Source of the DNA: Seonamhaeicola sp. S2-3
Lineage (GTDB): Bacteria > Bacteroidota > Bacteroidia > Flavobacteriales > Flavobacteriaceae
Length of the DNA: 64,000 bases
Direction of reading: 5' to 3'
NCBI RefSeq assembly: GCF_001971785.1
Contig: NZ_CP019389.1
Coordinates: forward strand, 2,491,001-2,555,000
Shown: in pieces, positions 44,996 through 53,687 of the stretch
How positions within the stretch are numbered: position 1 is the stretch's first letter
Layout: every line of letters starts with the position of its first letter
The notes under the pieces: model-generated
Told to the model about the DNA's origin: nothing
The model's database searches: none
What the model saw: the letters and a program-made list of their open reading frames with translations, nothing else
Made by a program: the position numbers and the translations under genes

Positions 44996-46315
44996 ATGAG
45001 CTTAAACAGTGAAAATATTTTAATTGTAGATGATGATATTCATATTTTAGAACTCATCCAGCGCCATTTACAATCGCTTAATTACCATGTTTATAAAGCA
45101 ATTTCTGTAAAAGAAGCCTTAAATATTTTACAAGGAAGTGATATAGATTTATTAATAACAGACTTAAACATGCCTGGTGTAGATGGTTTAGAGTTAATAA
45201 AATATACCACAGAACATTTTCCTGATATTCCAAAATTAGTAGTTACAGGTTACCCATCTGTTGATGGCGCCCTAGAAGTAATGAAAACGGGTGCTATAGA
45301 TTACCTTACTAAACCATTTACAAAAGAAGCTTTAAAAGGAGCCGTTAGTAAAGCATTTTCTCAAAAACCTAATAGAAATACACCTAAAACAAATAGTAAT
45401 AATAGTTATGGAGACATTATTGGGCAATCTAATGCAATAAAGAAAGTTACAGAAGTTATAGATAGAGTTAAGAATAATAAAGCCACTGTTTTTATATCTG
45501 GCGAAAGCGGAACGGGAAAAGAATTAGTAGCGCGTGCCATACACTATATGGGCAAGTATGCAACAGCTCCCTTTATAGCGGTTAATTGTGGTGCTATACC
45601 AGAAAATCTTTTAGAATCAGAATTATTTGGATATGTCAAAGGAGCCTTTACAGGAGCAAATGAGAGTAGAAGAGGTTATTTTCAAGCCGCAAATAAAGGG
45701 ACTATTTTTTTAGATGAAATTGGTAATGCCTCTATGGCTACACAATTACGATTATTGCGGGTGTTACAAGAAAAAGAAGTAACTAGAGTTGGGGCTCAAA
45801 AAGCAGAACCTATAGATGTACGTGTTATTGCTGCAACAAATATAGATTTAAAAGATTTAATTAGTAAATCTAAGTTTCGAGAAGATTTGTATTATAGGCT
45901 AACTGTAGTAGAAATACCTGTACCAGCATTGCGTCATAGGATTGAGGATTTAAAACTTTTAATAGATAAATTTTTATTCAAGTATGGTGTAGAATATAAA
46001 GACAGGTTAGTAACCATATCTCCAGAAGCATTAAGTATATTAGAGCGTTACAGGTGGCCCGGGAATATTAGAGAGTTAGAAAATGTTATACAACGAGCAG
46101 TAATTATGTGCGATAAACAAATAACTGTTTCAGATCTACCAAATCATTTAAAATATACCATTACTTTTTCAGAAGACCAAACAGAGTTGTTGCCATTAAA
46201 AACTATTGAAAAACAATACATCTTAAAAGTATTAAAAGCTACCAATAATAATAAAACCAAAGCCGCAAAAATTCTTCAAATAGACAGGAAAACTTTAAGC
46301 GAAAAAATTAAATAA
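44996..46315 (+). CDS. NtrC-type sigma-54-dependent response regulator
   Basis: This 439-residue protein has a receiver domain (Asp in LLITDLNMPGVDG, near 57). A sigma-54 AAA+ domain follows with Walker A GESGTGKE, the GAFTGA loop that contacts sigma-54, and LFLDEIGN-type Walker B (IFLDEIGN). It ends in a Fis-type helix-turn-helix (NNKTKAAKILQIDRKTLSEKIK). All parts are intact. Its targets are probably sigma-54 promoters; one candidate lies 140 bp downstream, before the Cys4 mini-protein and gdh. Confidence 0.93.
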   Translation: MSLNSENILIVDDDIHILELIQRHLQSLNYHVYKAISVKEALNILQGSDIDLLITDLNMPGVDGLELIKYTTEHFPDIPKLVVTGYPSVDGALEVMKTGAIDYLTKPFTKEALKGAVSKAFSQKPNRNTPKTNSNNSYGDIIGQSNAIKKVTEVIDRVKNNKATVFISGESGTGKELVARAIHYMGKYATAPFIAVNCGAIPENLLESELFGYVKGAFTGANESRRGYFQAANKGTIFLDEIGNASMATQLRLLRVLQEKEVTRVGAQKAEPIDVRVIAATNIDLKDLISKSKFREDLYYRLTVVEIPVPALRHRIEDLKLLIDKFLFKYGVEYKDRLVTISPEALSILERYRWPGNIRELENVIQRAVIMCDKQITVSDLPNHLKYTITFSEDQTELLPLKTIEKQYILKVLKATNNNKTKAAKILQIDRKTLSEKIK

Positions 46316-46344
46316 ACGTTTAATTTTTATTGGGTAATTTTTCC

Positions 46345-46491
46345 TCAATAGAGTGTTTTTTCCTCAACTATTACTTTCTTTATAATATCTTGTTTTAGGT
46401 GAAACTTACTGATTACAAGCTCTTTAGTTGTTTTTTGGTTTGTGTCAAAAATAATGGTATGCCTATTGCCATTACGGTATAATAAAGACAT
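46345..46491 (-). CDS. Possible 48-residue hypothetical protein
   Basis: An ORF of 48 residues starts ATG at 46491 and ends TGA at 46345, convergent to the NtrC gene and divergent from the Cys4 gene 5 bp away. Its composition (Lys, Ile, Thr, Leu) is protein-like, but AT-rich DNA gives such ORFs by chance. It overlaps the candidate sigma-54 promoter at 46455-46470, so at most one of the two readings is likely to be right. Confidence 0.25.
   Translation of the reverse strand: MSLLYRNGNRHTIIFDTNQKTTKELVISKFHLKQDIIKKVIVEEKTLY
46455..46470 (+). promoter_or_regulatory. Candidate sigma-54 promoter (-24/-12)
   Basis: TGGTATGCCTATTGCC matches the sigma-54 consensus TGGCACG-N4-TTGCW with GG and GC exactly 10 bases apart and two C-to-T changes. 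It is 27 bp before the Cys4 mini-protein and downstream of a gene for a sigma-54 activator. Confidence 0.45.
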
Positions 46492-46496
46492 AATTT

Positions 46497-46661
46497 ATGA
46501 ATCAATTTAATAAAAAGAGTTTATGTTATAGCTGTAGGTTTATTTCAAACTGTAGTTTAACTACAGATAAGTCATTTATTTGGTCATGTACAGAATATGA
46601 GAGAAACTCAAAACAACACAAAAAATCTCAATCAAAGACACGGGTTTTATACACGTTATAG
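46497..46661 (+). CDS. Small four-cysteine protein upstream of gdh
   Basis: This 54-residue ORF carries Cys10, Cys13, Cys19 and Cys31 in the pattern C-x2-C-x5-C-x11-C, with a KSFIWSCTEYE stretch around the last Cys. Such spacing suggests a small zinc- or iron-sulfur-binding fold. The C-terminus is basic. I recall similar Cys-rich mini-proteins near other Flavobacteria genes but cannot name a family. It ends 28 bp before gdh and begins 27 bp after a sigma-54-like promoter, so it may be co-expressed with gdh. No membrane helix or signal peptide is present. Confidence 0.6.
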   Translation: MNQFNKKSLCYSCRFISNCSLTTDKSFIWSCTEYERNSKQHKKSQSKTRVLYTL

Positions 46662-46689
46662 TAATTCAACTTTAAAATTATAAAAGCAA

Positions 46690-47985
46690 ATGGCATTAGT
46701 AAAGGCAATAAAAAGCAGTAAGCCACCAAAACAAGGTATGCTAAAAAATGTAATGGCACAATTTGAGGCAGCATCAAAGTTGGTTAATTTAAACCCTAAT
46801 ATCAAAAAAATATTAGAAGTAACTAATAACGAGCTTATTATTTATTTTCCGGTACGTATGGATAATGGAACTATAGAAATATTTAAAGGCTATCGTGTTC
46901 AACACAATAATGCATTAGGACCTTACAAAGGTGGGTTACGTTATCATCCAACTATAGATATAGATTCTGTAAAAGCACTAGCAATGTGGATGACTTGGAA
47001 AACCTCTTTAGCAGGTTTGCCATATGGAGGAGCAAAAGGAGGAATACAAATGGATACCAGTAAATATTCTACTGCCGAGTTAGAACGTATCACAAGACGC
47101 TTTACATATGCACTAGGTGAAAACATTGGTCCAGAACATGATATTCCTGCCCCAGATGTAAATACCAATGCACAAACTATGGCTTGGATAGCAGATACCT
47201 ATATGTCTACAAAATCTCCTTCAGAGCGTTCTAAAAACCAACATGTTGTTACAGGAAAACCTATAGGTTCAGGAGGGTTAGAAGGTAGAGATAGAGCTAC
47301 AGGATATGGCGTGTTTTTAACAATTAAATATTGGGCAAAACATAAAAATGTTAATTTAAAAGGAAAAACCTTTATTGTACAAGGTTTTGGAAATGTAGGC
47401 TATTGGGCTGCTTATTTTTTAGAGCAAGAAGGAGCGAAAATGGTTGGTGCTCAAGATGCTTATGCTAGTATAACTTATGAAGATGGAATTAATGTTTCAC
47501 AGTTATTAGAATACACCAAAACGAATCAAGGTAGTATTGAAGGATATCCAAACGCAACATCTATTGATAAAGATGCTTTTTTTGGATTAAGTTGTGATAT
47601 TTTAATTCCTGCTGCCTTAGGAAATCAAATTACTGTTGATAATGCTCCAGCAATTAAGGCCTTTTTAATTGCAGAAGGGGCAAACGGTCCTACTACAGTA
47701 GAAGCAGAACAAATTTTATTGGAAAAGGGGGTAGAAATAATTCCTGATATTTTATGTAATTCAGGAGGTGTTATAGGTAGTTATTTTGAGTGGCTACAAA
47801 ATAGAAATGGCGAATTATGGCAGTTAGATGATATATTAACAAAACTAGATAAAAAGATTAAAGACGTATTTAGAAAAGTATTAGAAACCTCGAAATCTAA
47901 AAAAATTGATATGCGTTCTGCTGCTTATGTTTTAGCCATAAAACGAATTGAAAATGCGTATGTACAACGAGGTATTTTTCCTTAA
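46690..47985 (+). CDS. gdhA: Glutamate dehydrogenase (Glu/Leu/Phe/Val family)
   Basis: This 431-residue enzyme interconverts glutamate with 2-oxoglutarate and ammonia. The glutamate-binding GGLRYHP and catalytic Lys motif LPYGGAKGGI are present. The NAD(P) fold starts around residue 210 with VQGFGNVG. GLEGRDRATGYGV is also diagnostic. The length and motifs fit the hexameric NAD-linked group. It is preceded by the NtrC-type system and the Cys4 protein, pointing to nitrogen control. A small GreA-C-like gene follows after 14 bp. Confidence 0.93.
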   Translation: MALVKAIKSSKPPKQGMLKNVMAQFEAASKLVNLNPNIKKILEVTNNELIIYFPVRMDNGTIEIFKGYRVQHNNALGPYKGGLRYHPTIDIDSVKALAMWMTWKTSLAGLPYGGAKGGIQMDTSKYSTAELERITRRFTYALGENIGPEHDIPAPDVNTNAQTMAWIADTYMSTKSPSERSKNQHVVTGKPIGSGGLEGRDRATGYGVFLTIKYWAKHKNVNLKGKTFIVQGFGNVGYWAAYFLEQEGAKMVGAQDAYASITYEDGINVSQLLEYTKTNQGSIEGYPNATSIDKDAFFGLSCDILIPAALGNQITVDNAPAIKAFLIAEGANGPTTVEAEQILLEKGVEIIPDILCNSGGVIGSYFEWLQNRNGELWQLDDILTKLDKKIKDVFRKVLETSKSKKIDMRSAAYVLAIKRIENAYVQRGIFP

Positions 47986-47999
47986 TTAAATTTTAAGCT

Positions 48000-48407
48000 A
48001 TGAAATACGGAAGTATTATTTTAGAAAAAACAGAATATATAACCTTAAAAAGGTTGCTTAATTTATCAGAGAGTTATAAAAAACATCCTAGAAAATACTC
48101 TGTTGATAGATTGAAAAATGAACTAAATCAAGCTATTATTGTAGATGAAGCAGATATTCCTAAAGATGTTATAAGACTTAATTCTGTTGTAACGGTAACA
48201 ACAACAGATGGATGGGAAAATTCTTTTGAGTTAGTGCTTCCTGAAGAAAGTGATTATCAAACTAATAAAATTTCAATATTAACTCCTATGGGGCTTGCTG
48301 TTATTGGGTATGCACAACATGATGTTATTGATTGGGAATTTCCAGGTGGAAAGAAATCGTTGCATGTTGAAAGTGTTAGTCAAAAAAATAAAAAACAAAC
48401 AATATAA
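48000..48407 (+). CDS. GreA/GreB C-terminal domain (Rnk-like) protein
   Basis: This 135-residue protein has a short helical start and a FKBP-like GreA/GreB C-terminal domain (about 45-130): RLNSVVTVTTTDGWENSFELVLP, ISILTPMGLAVIGY and a final DWEFPGGKKSLHVESV. There is no long coiled coil, so it is Rnk-like rather than a full Gre factor. Rnk-type proteins bind RNA polymerase. It is co-transcribed with gdh by spacing (14 bp). Confidence 0.85.
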   Translation: MKYGSIILEKTEYITLKRLLNLSESYKKHPRKYSVDRLKNELNQAIIVDEADIPKDVIRLNSVVTVTTTDGWENSFELVLPEESDYQTNKISILTPMGLAVIGYAQHDVIDWEFPGGKKSLHVESVSQKNKKQTI

Positions 48408-48500
48408 TGAAGTAAGAAATTCATTTTAAAAATGATAATGATGAAGCGTTTTTTTAAGTTGAACACGCAACATATGTAGCATTTCCAGAAATTAGTTTCT

Positions 48501-48546
48501 AAAAAAAATATGGTATCATGACTTATAATTTTGTCATGATACCATA
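48501..48546 (-). terminator. Strong terminator after the T9SS gene
   Basis: A 14-bp perfect stem (TATGGTATCATGAC at 48509-48522 with GTCATGATACCATA at 48533-48546) is followed on the minus strand by eight T. It lies about 110 bp after the T9SS protein stop. Confidence 0.8.
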
Positions 48547-48654
48547 AATAAATTAAATAGATTTTTTCTGATGTATTAGATTAATTAATCTTTTTATAAA
48601 TCTAGAAAATTTATCTAATGCTTAGACTTGAGAATACCATTAATAGGACTTTTA

Positions 48655-51159
48655 TTATTCTTTAATGATTTTAAAATTTTGCGATTTGTTATTGTTTGTC
48701 ATTTTTAAGATATATACTCCCGAAGGCAGTTTAGAAACATCAATGGAATTTGATGTTTGATTATTAGCTTCTATTATTTTTTGCCCATGTAAGTTGTATA
48801 ATTGATAATTAAAATAATTAACAGATGTTTCAATGTTTAATACATTGTTCACTGGGTTGGGATAAACGTTAAATGACTTGGCACTAATTGTTTCTGTATT
48901 TAATGCGCTTTGACTTTCGTAAGCACCTATATCTATAGTTACGTTTGAAATACGAAGATTACCAGTAATATCTGTACTTTCTGTATTAAAACTATTGTCA
49001 CCTGCATTTACAAGTATACCGACATTAGTTGGGTACAAACCGTCATCTTGGGTACCCCAAATACCATCATTACCAATAGGATTACTACTATTTATAAAAG
49101 GATCTGAAGTAAGTTGGGTAAAACTAACCCCTGAATTACCTAAAAGATAAGAGGTCTCACTAAAATTATTAATGCTATTTGAGTTAATAATAGCTGCAGG
49201 ATAAACACTGCTGTTATGAATATCATTACCGTTTGCATAAAATACAGAGTTGTGTAAGGTAACTTCAGAGCTTGGTGAATTTATCATGCCACCACCCCTG
49301 TTTTCTGTAGTTGTATTACCATAAAAAGTTGTGTTAATTATGCTAGGGGAACTCGAAAAGTTATGTATACCACCACCTGCTTCTGCCGAATTTTCAACAA
49401 ATACAGTATTAATAATGGTAGGAGAAGCCCCTATATTATATAGTCCGCCACCATATTTTGCTGAATTTCCAACAAATATGGTATTAATAATAGAAGGTGA
49501 AGCACTAACGTTACTCATACCGCCACCTTTTCCAGTGGTAGAATTGTTTACGAATCTAAAGTTACTGATGGTAGGATTTCCATGGTTTTGCATACCTCCT
49601 CCATTAAAATTATTAATGGATTGACCATTAACAATTGCTTGCCCAATACCATTTGCATTTCCTTGGGTTATGGTAAAGCCGTCTAATAAAGCAGCATTGG
49701 TAAGGTTTGTAGTAATCACAACTCTTAAGGTATTATCGCTGTTGTTGTCTAGTACACCTACATCACCACTCAAAATGGTTGGGTTACTATAGTCTTGGGT
49801 GTCATTACTTACATCATAGCTTCCTTTTAGTTGAATATCATTTTGAATTAAAAAATAATAATCTCTAGGGCTGGTGCAACCACCAGTGCATAAACGAGAA
49901 GTTGATGGTTTAAAGGTTTGTCCTCCAGCTACACGTATTTCGCCTGTAAAACCACAGTCTTGTATAGCCAGTGCAGTTTCTATATCGGTAAACGCATTTG
50001 TCCAACTGCGACCATCATTAGTACCTGTAGCGTTTGCATCTACATAAATAATGGAATCAGAACTTAAATTGATACAATAATTTTGAAATTCATTAGCTCC
50101 AATATCAATAGTTGAGTTATTTATCCTTGGATTTCCTACCAAATCTAAGTCGTTATTTAAATTACCACCAGCATTCGTGTATGCTGTATTGCTACCAGCA
50201 TCTATGGCAGGAGAGTTGTTATTTAATTGATAACCATTTGTGTATAAAGGGTCTGTGTTTTCTATATTGTTACTTCCTGTTATGTTAGGTGGTAAGTTTC
50301 CATTGTTACCACTTGTTCCGTTATAAAACAAACAATAATTTGCAGTTCCCGTACCCGGACCATCGTCATTAATATTACCATTGGCACCACTATTATTGGT
50401 AAAAATGGTATTTGTTGCATTGATGCTACCGTTATAAAAATGTATACCACCACCACCATTATTGGAGTTGTTGTTTGCAATGGTACAATTGGTAATGTTT
50501 ATGGTGCCACTTTCGGCAGACATAGCGCCTCCATTATTGTTGGCTGAATTGGAATTGAAAAGCGTATTAATTATTTCTAAAGTTCCTCCATATGAAACCA
50601 AGCCTGCGCCTACAACAGCAACATTACTTCTAATGCTACAGTTGAATATTTTGTTATTTCCATTGTTATAGACTCCTGCACCAGTACGTCCAATATAAGT
50701 TGGGGAATTTTCTGTGAGATCATCGGCATAGCCCCACTGTATATAAAACCCATTAATTTCAGCGTTGTTACCAACCATGGTTACAATGGTATGGCTATCT
50801 CCAGGGTTTTCGGTTAAGGAATTATTTAAGTCCCCACTTAAAATGGTAGGGTTTTCAGCCCAATTACGCGCATCGGCTGTGGTTTCGGTGCCGTTGAAGC
50901 CTCCTAGAATAGTGGTACCCTCGGGGATAACAAAACTATCGGTTTCTAATGTTCCAGGCGTGTAGGTGCCTTGTGCTACCCAGATTTCATCTCCAGAATT
51001 TGAATTTGTTAAGGCATCTTGAAGGTTGCTAAAAGCATCTGCCCAAGACGTACCATCGTGGTTACCTCCAGAAACATTGATGTTTACATAAATTGTAGTT
51101 TGAGCTGTAAGTCCTATAGATAATAATAGGAATGTAAAAAGTAGTGTTTTTTTCATCAT
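48655..51159 (-). CDS. T9SS-secreted parallel beta-helix protein
   Basis: This 834-residue protein has a signal peptide (about 1-20, ending LTAQ). Two similar halves follow, each opening with TIYVNINVSGG or SIIYVDANATGT and a SWADAFSNLQDAL or SWTNAFTDIETAL line. Each half has right-handed beta-helix repeats rich in Asn and Gly (NNNGGAMSAESGT type). The C-terminal 75 residues are a T9SS type A sorting domain (FNVYPNPVNNVLNIE, ending YILKMTNNNKSQNFKIIKE). It is exported and probably cell-surface attached or released. The ligand is unknown. Confidence 0.88.
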   Translation of the reverse strand: MMKKTLLFTFLLLSIGLTAQTTIYVNINVSGGNHDGTSWADAFSNLQDALTNSNSGDEIWVAQGTYTPGTLETDSFVIPEGTTILGGFNGTETTADARNWAENPTILSGDLNNSLTENPGDSHTIVTMVGNNAEINGFYIQWGYADDLTENSPTYIGRTGAGVYNNGNNKIFNCSIRSNVAVVGAGLVSYGGTLEIINTLFNSNSANNNGGAMSAESGTINITNCTIANNNSNNGGGGIHFYNGSINATNTIFTNNSGANGNINDDGPGTGTANYCLFYNGTSGNNGNLPPNITGSNNIENTDPLYTNGYQLNNNSPAIDAGSNTAYTNAGGNLNNDLDLVGNPRINNSTIDIGANEFQNYCINLSSDSIIYVDANATGTNDGRSWTNAFTDIETALAIQDCGFTGEIRVAGGQTFKPSTSRLCTGGCTSPRDYYFLIQNDIQLKGSYDVSNDTQDYSNPTILSGDVGVLDNNSDNTLRVVITTNLTNAALLDGFTITQGNANGIGQAIVNGQSINNFNGGGMQNHGNPTISNFRFVNNSTTGKGGGMSNVSASPSIINTIFVGNSAKYGGGLYNIGASPTIINTVFVENSAEAGGGIHNFSSSPSIINTTFYGNTTTENRGGGMINSPSSEVTLHNSVFYANGNDIHNSSVYPAAIINSNSINNFSETSYLLGNSGVSFTQLTSDPFINSSNPIGNDGIWGTQDDGLYPTNVGILVNAGDNSFNTESTDITGNLRISNVTIDIGAYESQSALNTETISAKSFNVYPNPVNNVLNIETSVNYFNYQLYNLHGQKIIEANNQTSNSIDVSKLPSGVYILKMTNNNKSQNFKIIKE

Positions 51160-51247
51160 GAAATAATTTGAATTTTTAGGTGTCTAAGCTAATTGTAACG
51201 ACAAAAAAAGAGGTCAAAATATTTATTTTAACTTCTAAAAATATAAA

Positions 51248-52102
51248 CTATTTTATAGCAATTTTTACAGTATGAGATTTGTTCTCGCTTAATATTTTTA
51301 ATATATATGTTCCTGGCGACAGTTTAGATACATTAATAGTATTTGATGTATTGTTTTTGTTTTTGAGCAAAACTTGTCCTTGTATATTATATAAAACATA
51401 ACTATACTCTTTTATTTCTGTTTTAATATTTAAGATGTCATGGTTGGCATCTTGATAAACTTTAAAACTATTGTTTAAATTGGTTATATTATCAGATGAT
51501 AAAGGAGGAGTAGCATAGTCCCATACGAAAGCATCTAAACTAATATAATCTAATTGTTGGGTACCTGTAAACACCAACTCATCAATGGGAGTATTAGAAT
51601 AATCTACGCCACCTTCTGTAGAAAGATCTATAAATGTAAATCCATTGTTAGGAGAAAAAATATCTACATTAGAGAACCCTGAGTTTTTGGTGATTGTAAA
51701 AACAGTATTATTATCTTTTTTACCTTCAATGGTTAAATATCCAGAGCTAAAGTTTTGTAATGATACATTAGAACAAAACACATAAAAACTAGACACTTTA
51801 ATATCTGTACCATCATTGGTTTTTACAATAAGATTTGTTCCGTTTCCTGGACCATTAAGACCGCCTGTATTGTCTATAAACTGATCATCTACAGTGCTTC
51901 CATTCCAACCACAATCACTGCAATTGTATATATCATAGGTTTCATCATTATTATTGCTTGATATATTAAAGGTTAAGCCGTTATCTGTAAATGTATTTGA
52001 TTCAACAACTTCATCTTCAAAAGTTTCTGTGCTTTGAGAATGAGAAGAAAAAACATTAAACAGTGTTAGTAATACAGATAGAATTTGTAGTGTTAATTTC
52101 AT
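51248..52102 (-). CDS. T9SS-secreted protein, lectin/carbohydrate-module-like
   Basis: This 284-residue protein has a signal peptide (about 1-22). A beta-rich core (25-200) contains paired Cys in YNCSDCGWNGS and a DGTDIKVSSFYVFC strand, resembling the 'DUF4465/PEP-CTERM-like' jelly-roll fold of secreted Bacteroidota proteins. A T9SS type A sorting domain ends the protein (FKVYQDANHDILNIK to YILKILSENKSHTVKIAIK). The function is unknown. It lies 26 bp after the tail-collar gene. Confidence 0.75.
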   Translation of the reverse strand: MKLTLQILSVLLTLFNVFSSHSQSTETFEDEVVESNTFTDNGLTFNISSNNNDETYDIYNCSDCGWNGSTVDDQFIDNTGGLNGPGNGTNLIVKTNDGTDIKVSSFYVFCSNVSLQNFSSGYLTIEGKKDNNTVFTITKNSGFSNVDIFSPNNGFTFIDLSTEGGVDYSNTPIDELVFTGTQQLDYISLDAFVWDYATPPLSSDNITNLNNSFKVYQDANHDILNIKTEIKEYSYVLYNIQGQVLLKNKNNTSNTINVSKLSPGTYILKILSENKSHTVKIAIK

Positions 52103-52128
52103 AATTTAATTTTTTTTAATAGTTGGGG

Positions 52129-52668
52129 TTAGTTTCTAGAAGGGTAAATACCTTGTAAGGCAATGCAGTATTTAATTCCTAAATAAGGGTTTCTATTATT
52201 AAAGGCAACTCCGTCTCCCGTATTATTTATTTCAATAGATTCAGAATTTAAAGAAATATCTGGAGTATCAATGTTATAACTTTTAACAGCTGAAAAATCT
52301 CTGGCACCTCCAGTCCCAACAGTAGCTATTGAGGCATCTACTTCTGCTTTTTCTAAAGTAGCATTTTTAGAATTTACTTTTAATGTTGATTTGTGACTAT
52401 GAGAAGGTAAATTTTCTACTTTAAGCTTGATACTTTCTTGTCCTCCATAATTTCCTTGCGCTATATTAGCACTTACACCTACTAAAGAGCGATTTCTTAA
52501 ATCTGGTAATGCAAAGGTAGTTTGACCATCGCCACCATAAGTATTGCCTAACAAAGAAAATAAAGCTGGGTTATCTGTAATAGAAAGTAATTGTCCATTA
52601 CATTCTGCCCAACCTCTTGGAGCAAAATGAAATGCAAATGCCTGAATTTGTCCTATAAAGGGTTCCAT
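52129..52668 (-). CDS. Tail-collar domain protein (microcystin-dependent-protein-like)
   Basis: This 179-residue protein matches the phage Tail_Collar domain found in bacterial MdpB-like proteins: a PFIGQIQAFAFHFAPRGWAECNGQ opening, then SLLGNTYGGDGQTTFALPDLRNR. The C-terminus has NRNPYLGIKYCIALQGIYPSRN. There is no signal peptide, and no other phage gene is near, so a prophage origin is unlikely. It lies 12 bp downstream of the 127-residue unknown gene. The role is unknown; the neighbours are T9SS proteins and a NarL-type system. Confidence 0.88.
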   Translation of the reverse strand: MEPFIGQIQAFAFHFAPRGWAECNGQLLSITDNPALFSLLGNTYGGDGQTTFALPDLRNRSLVGVSANIAQGNYGGQESIKLKVENLPSHSHKSTLKVNSKNATLEKAEVDASIATVGTGGARDFSAVKSYNIDTPDISLNSESIEINNTGDGVAFNNRNPYLGIKYCIALQGIYPSRN

Positions 52669-52680
52669 AATTGTAATATT

Positions 52681-53064
52681 TTAAGAAGGGTTAATAATTA
52701 ATTCACTTAGGTCTACTTGAACAAGAGTACCATTTTTACTTTGCAAAGAACAACCTCCATATTTGCTTACAGTAAGCTCTAAATCACCTTGGTTATCAAA
52801 ACGATAACAAACTTCTGAAGTATGGACACGAATTAGAACGCCATATTTTTCTATAGGAAAAGTTTCGCAACCAGGCAGTCTGTCTTCACCTAAATAAGTA
52901 AAGTTTACAGCACCAATACCTGGTATATTCATATACGCATTTGTTAATCCAGATATAGTATTTTTATCATGACGATTAATAATGCGATCATGCATATTAC
53001 CATCTGCGCCATAGTACAATAAAAAGGAATAGTAATAATCATTCTTAATTAATAAGTTGAACAT
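52681..53064 (-). CDS. Hypothetical protein of the tail-collar operon
   Basis: This 127-residue protein has no signal peptide or membrane helix. It is beta-rich, with three Cys in GCETFP, EVCYRF and GGCSLQ. I recognise no family. It starts 60 bp downstream of a TACGTAG palindrome and leads into the tail-collar gene, so it probably opens a transcription unit. Confidence 0.65.
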   Translation of the reverse strand: MFNLLIKNDYYYSFLLYYGADGNMHDRIINRHDKNTISGLTNAYMNIPGIGAVNFTYLGEDRLPGCETFPIEKYGVLIRVHTSEVCYRFDNQGDLELTVSKYGGCSLQSKNGTLVQVDLSELIINPS

Positions 53065-53074
53065 AATATAAAGG

Positions 53075-53671
53075 TTAAGTTTTTAAAAAAAATAAAATTA
53101 TTAAAGCTAACGGATATGAACTATACGTAGGTCTACGTAATTTAATAAGTGTGTTTTGATATTGAATAAAAGAAAGTCCAATGATGCATTTAAATTGTTT
53201 TTCAATTTTTAGGGAATTACATTGATAGCGTTTACAGAGTTGGTTTAGCGAGTTTTTTTCATTTAAAAAGTGCAGATGAAAAATAATATAATCTAATACT
53301 GAAGGTTCAAAGTTTTTAAGTTTGGGTGTATTAAATTGAGTTAAAAATTCATTATGGTTATTCGCTTTTATATCTATATTATTTTGTTGTAAATAGCTTA
53401 TGTATGTTGGTCTGCATTTAACTACAAATTGGGAGGATTTTAATTCTAAAGGACTAACAAACGGTTTGTGGTAGGCTATTTTGTTTTCTTCAGAATATAA
53501 AATATAGCTAAACCCATCGGGTTGTAATTGATAATGGTCATTATTGCTTAGGCTTATATAAAAGACATCAACAACCCAATAATTAATAGGTAAATAGTAT
53601 TTGTGTTTTGAGATAATAGTTAGCTGTAGTTTTAATGTTTTAAAACTATAATACCTTGTTATGAAAAGCAA
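53075..53671 (-). CDS. Degenerate AraC-like protein, TTG start
   Basis: This 198-residue protein starts at TTG (53671), as no ATG is available in the frame. Residues 15-60 resemble a DUF6597-type AraC-family N-terminal region (YYLPINYWVVDVFY, LQPDGFSYILY). Residues 140-180 resemble an AraC helix-turn-helix (LNQLCKRYQCNSLKIEKQFKCIIGLSFIQYQ), but the second recognition helix is poor. It starts 9 bp after the NarL-type regulator stop. Function as a DNA-binding protein is doubtful. Confidence 0.6.
   Translation of the reverse strand: MLFITRYYSFKTLKLQLTIISKHKYYLPINYWVVDVFYISLSNNDHYQLQPDGFSYILYSEENKIAYHKPFVSPLELKSSQFVVKCRPTYISYLQQNNIDIKANNHNEFLTQFNTPKLKNFEPSVLDYIIFHLHFLNEKNSLNQLCKRYQCNSLKIEKQFKCIIGLSFIQYQNTLIKLRRPTYSSYPLALIILFFLKT
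53124..53139. promoter_or_regulatory. TACGTAG palindrome, copy 1
   Basis: TACGTAGGTCTACGTA has perfect 7-bp arms with a 2-bp centre. It lies 60 bp upstream of the gene starting at 53064. A -7-like TAGCTTTA lies at 53109 to 53102 on the minus strand. Confidence 0.5.
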
Positions 53672-53687
53672 TACGTAGGTTTACGTA
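53672..53687. promoter_or_regulatory. TACGTAG palindrome, copy 2
   Basis: TACGTAGGTTTACGTA differs from copy 1 by one base. It overlaps the stop of the NarL-type gene and touches the TTG start of the AraC-like gene. Confidence 0.45.

Noticed and set aside
52129-52668. Prophage
   Set aside because: The tail-collar protein is the only phage-like gene; no capsid, terminase, integrase or lysis gene is near.
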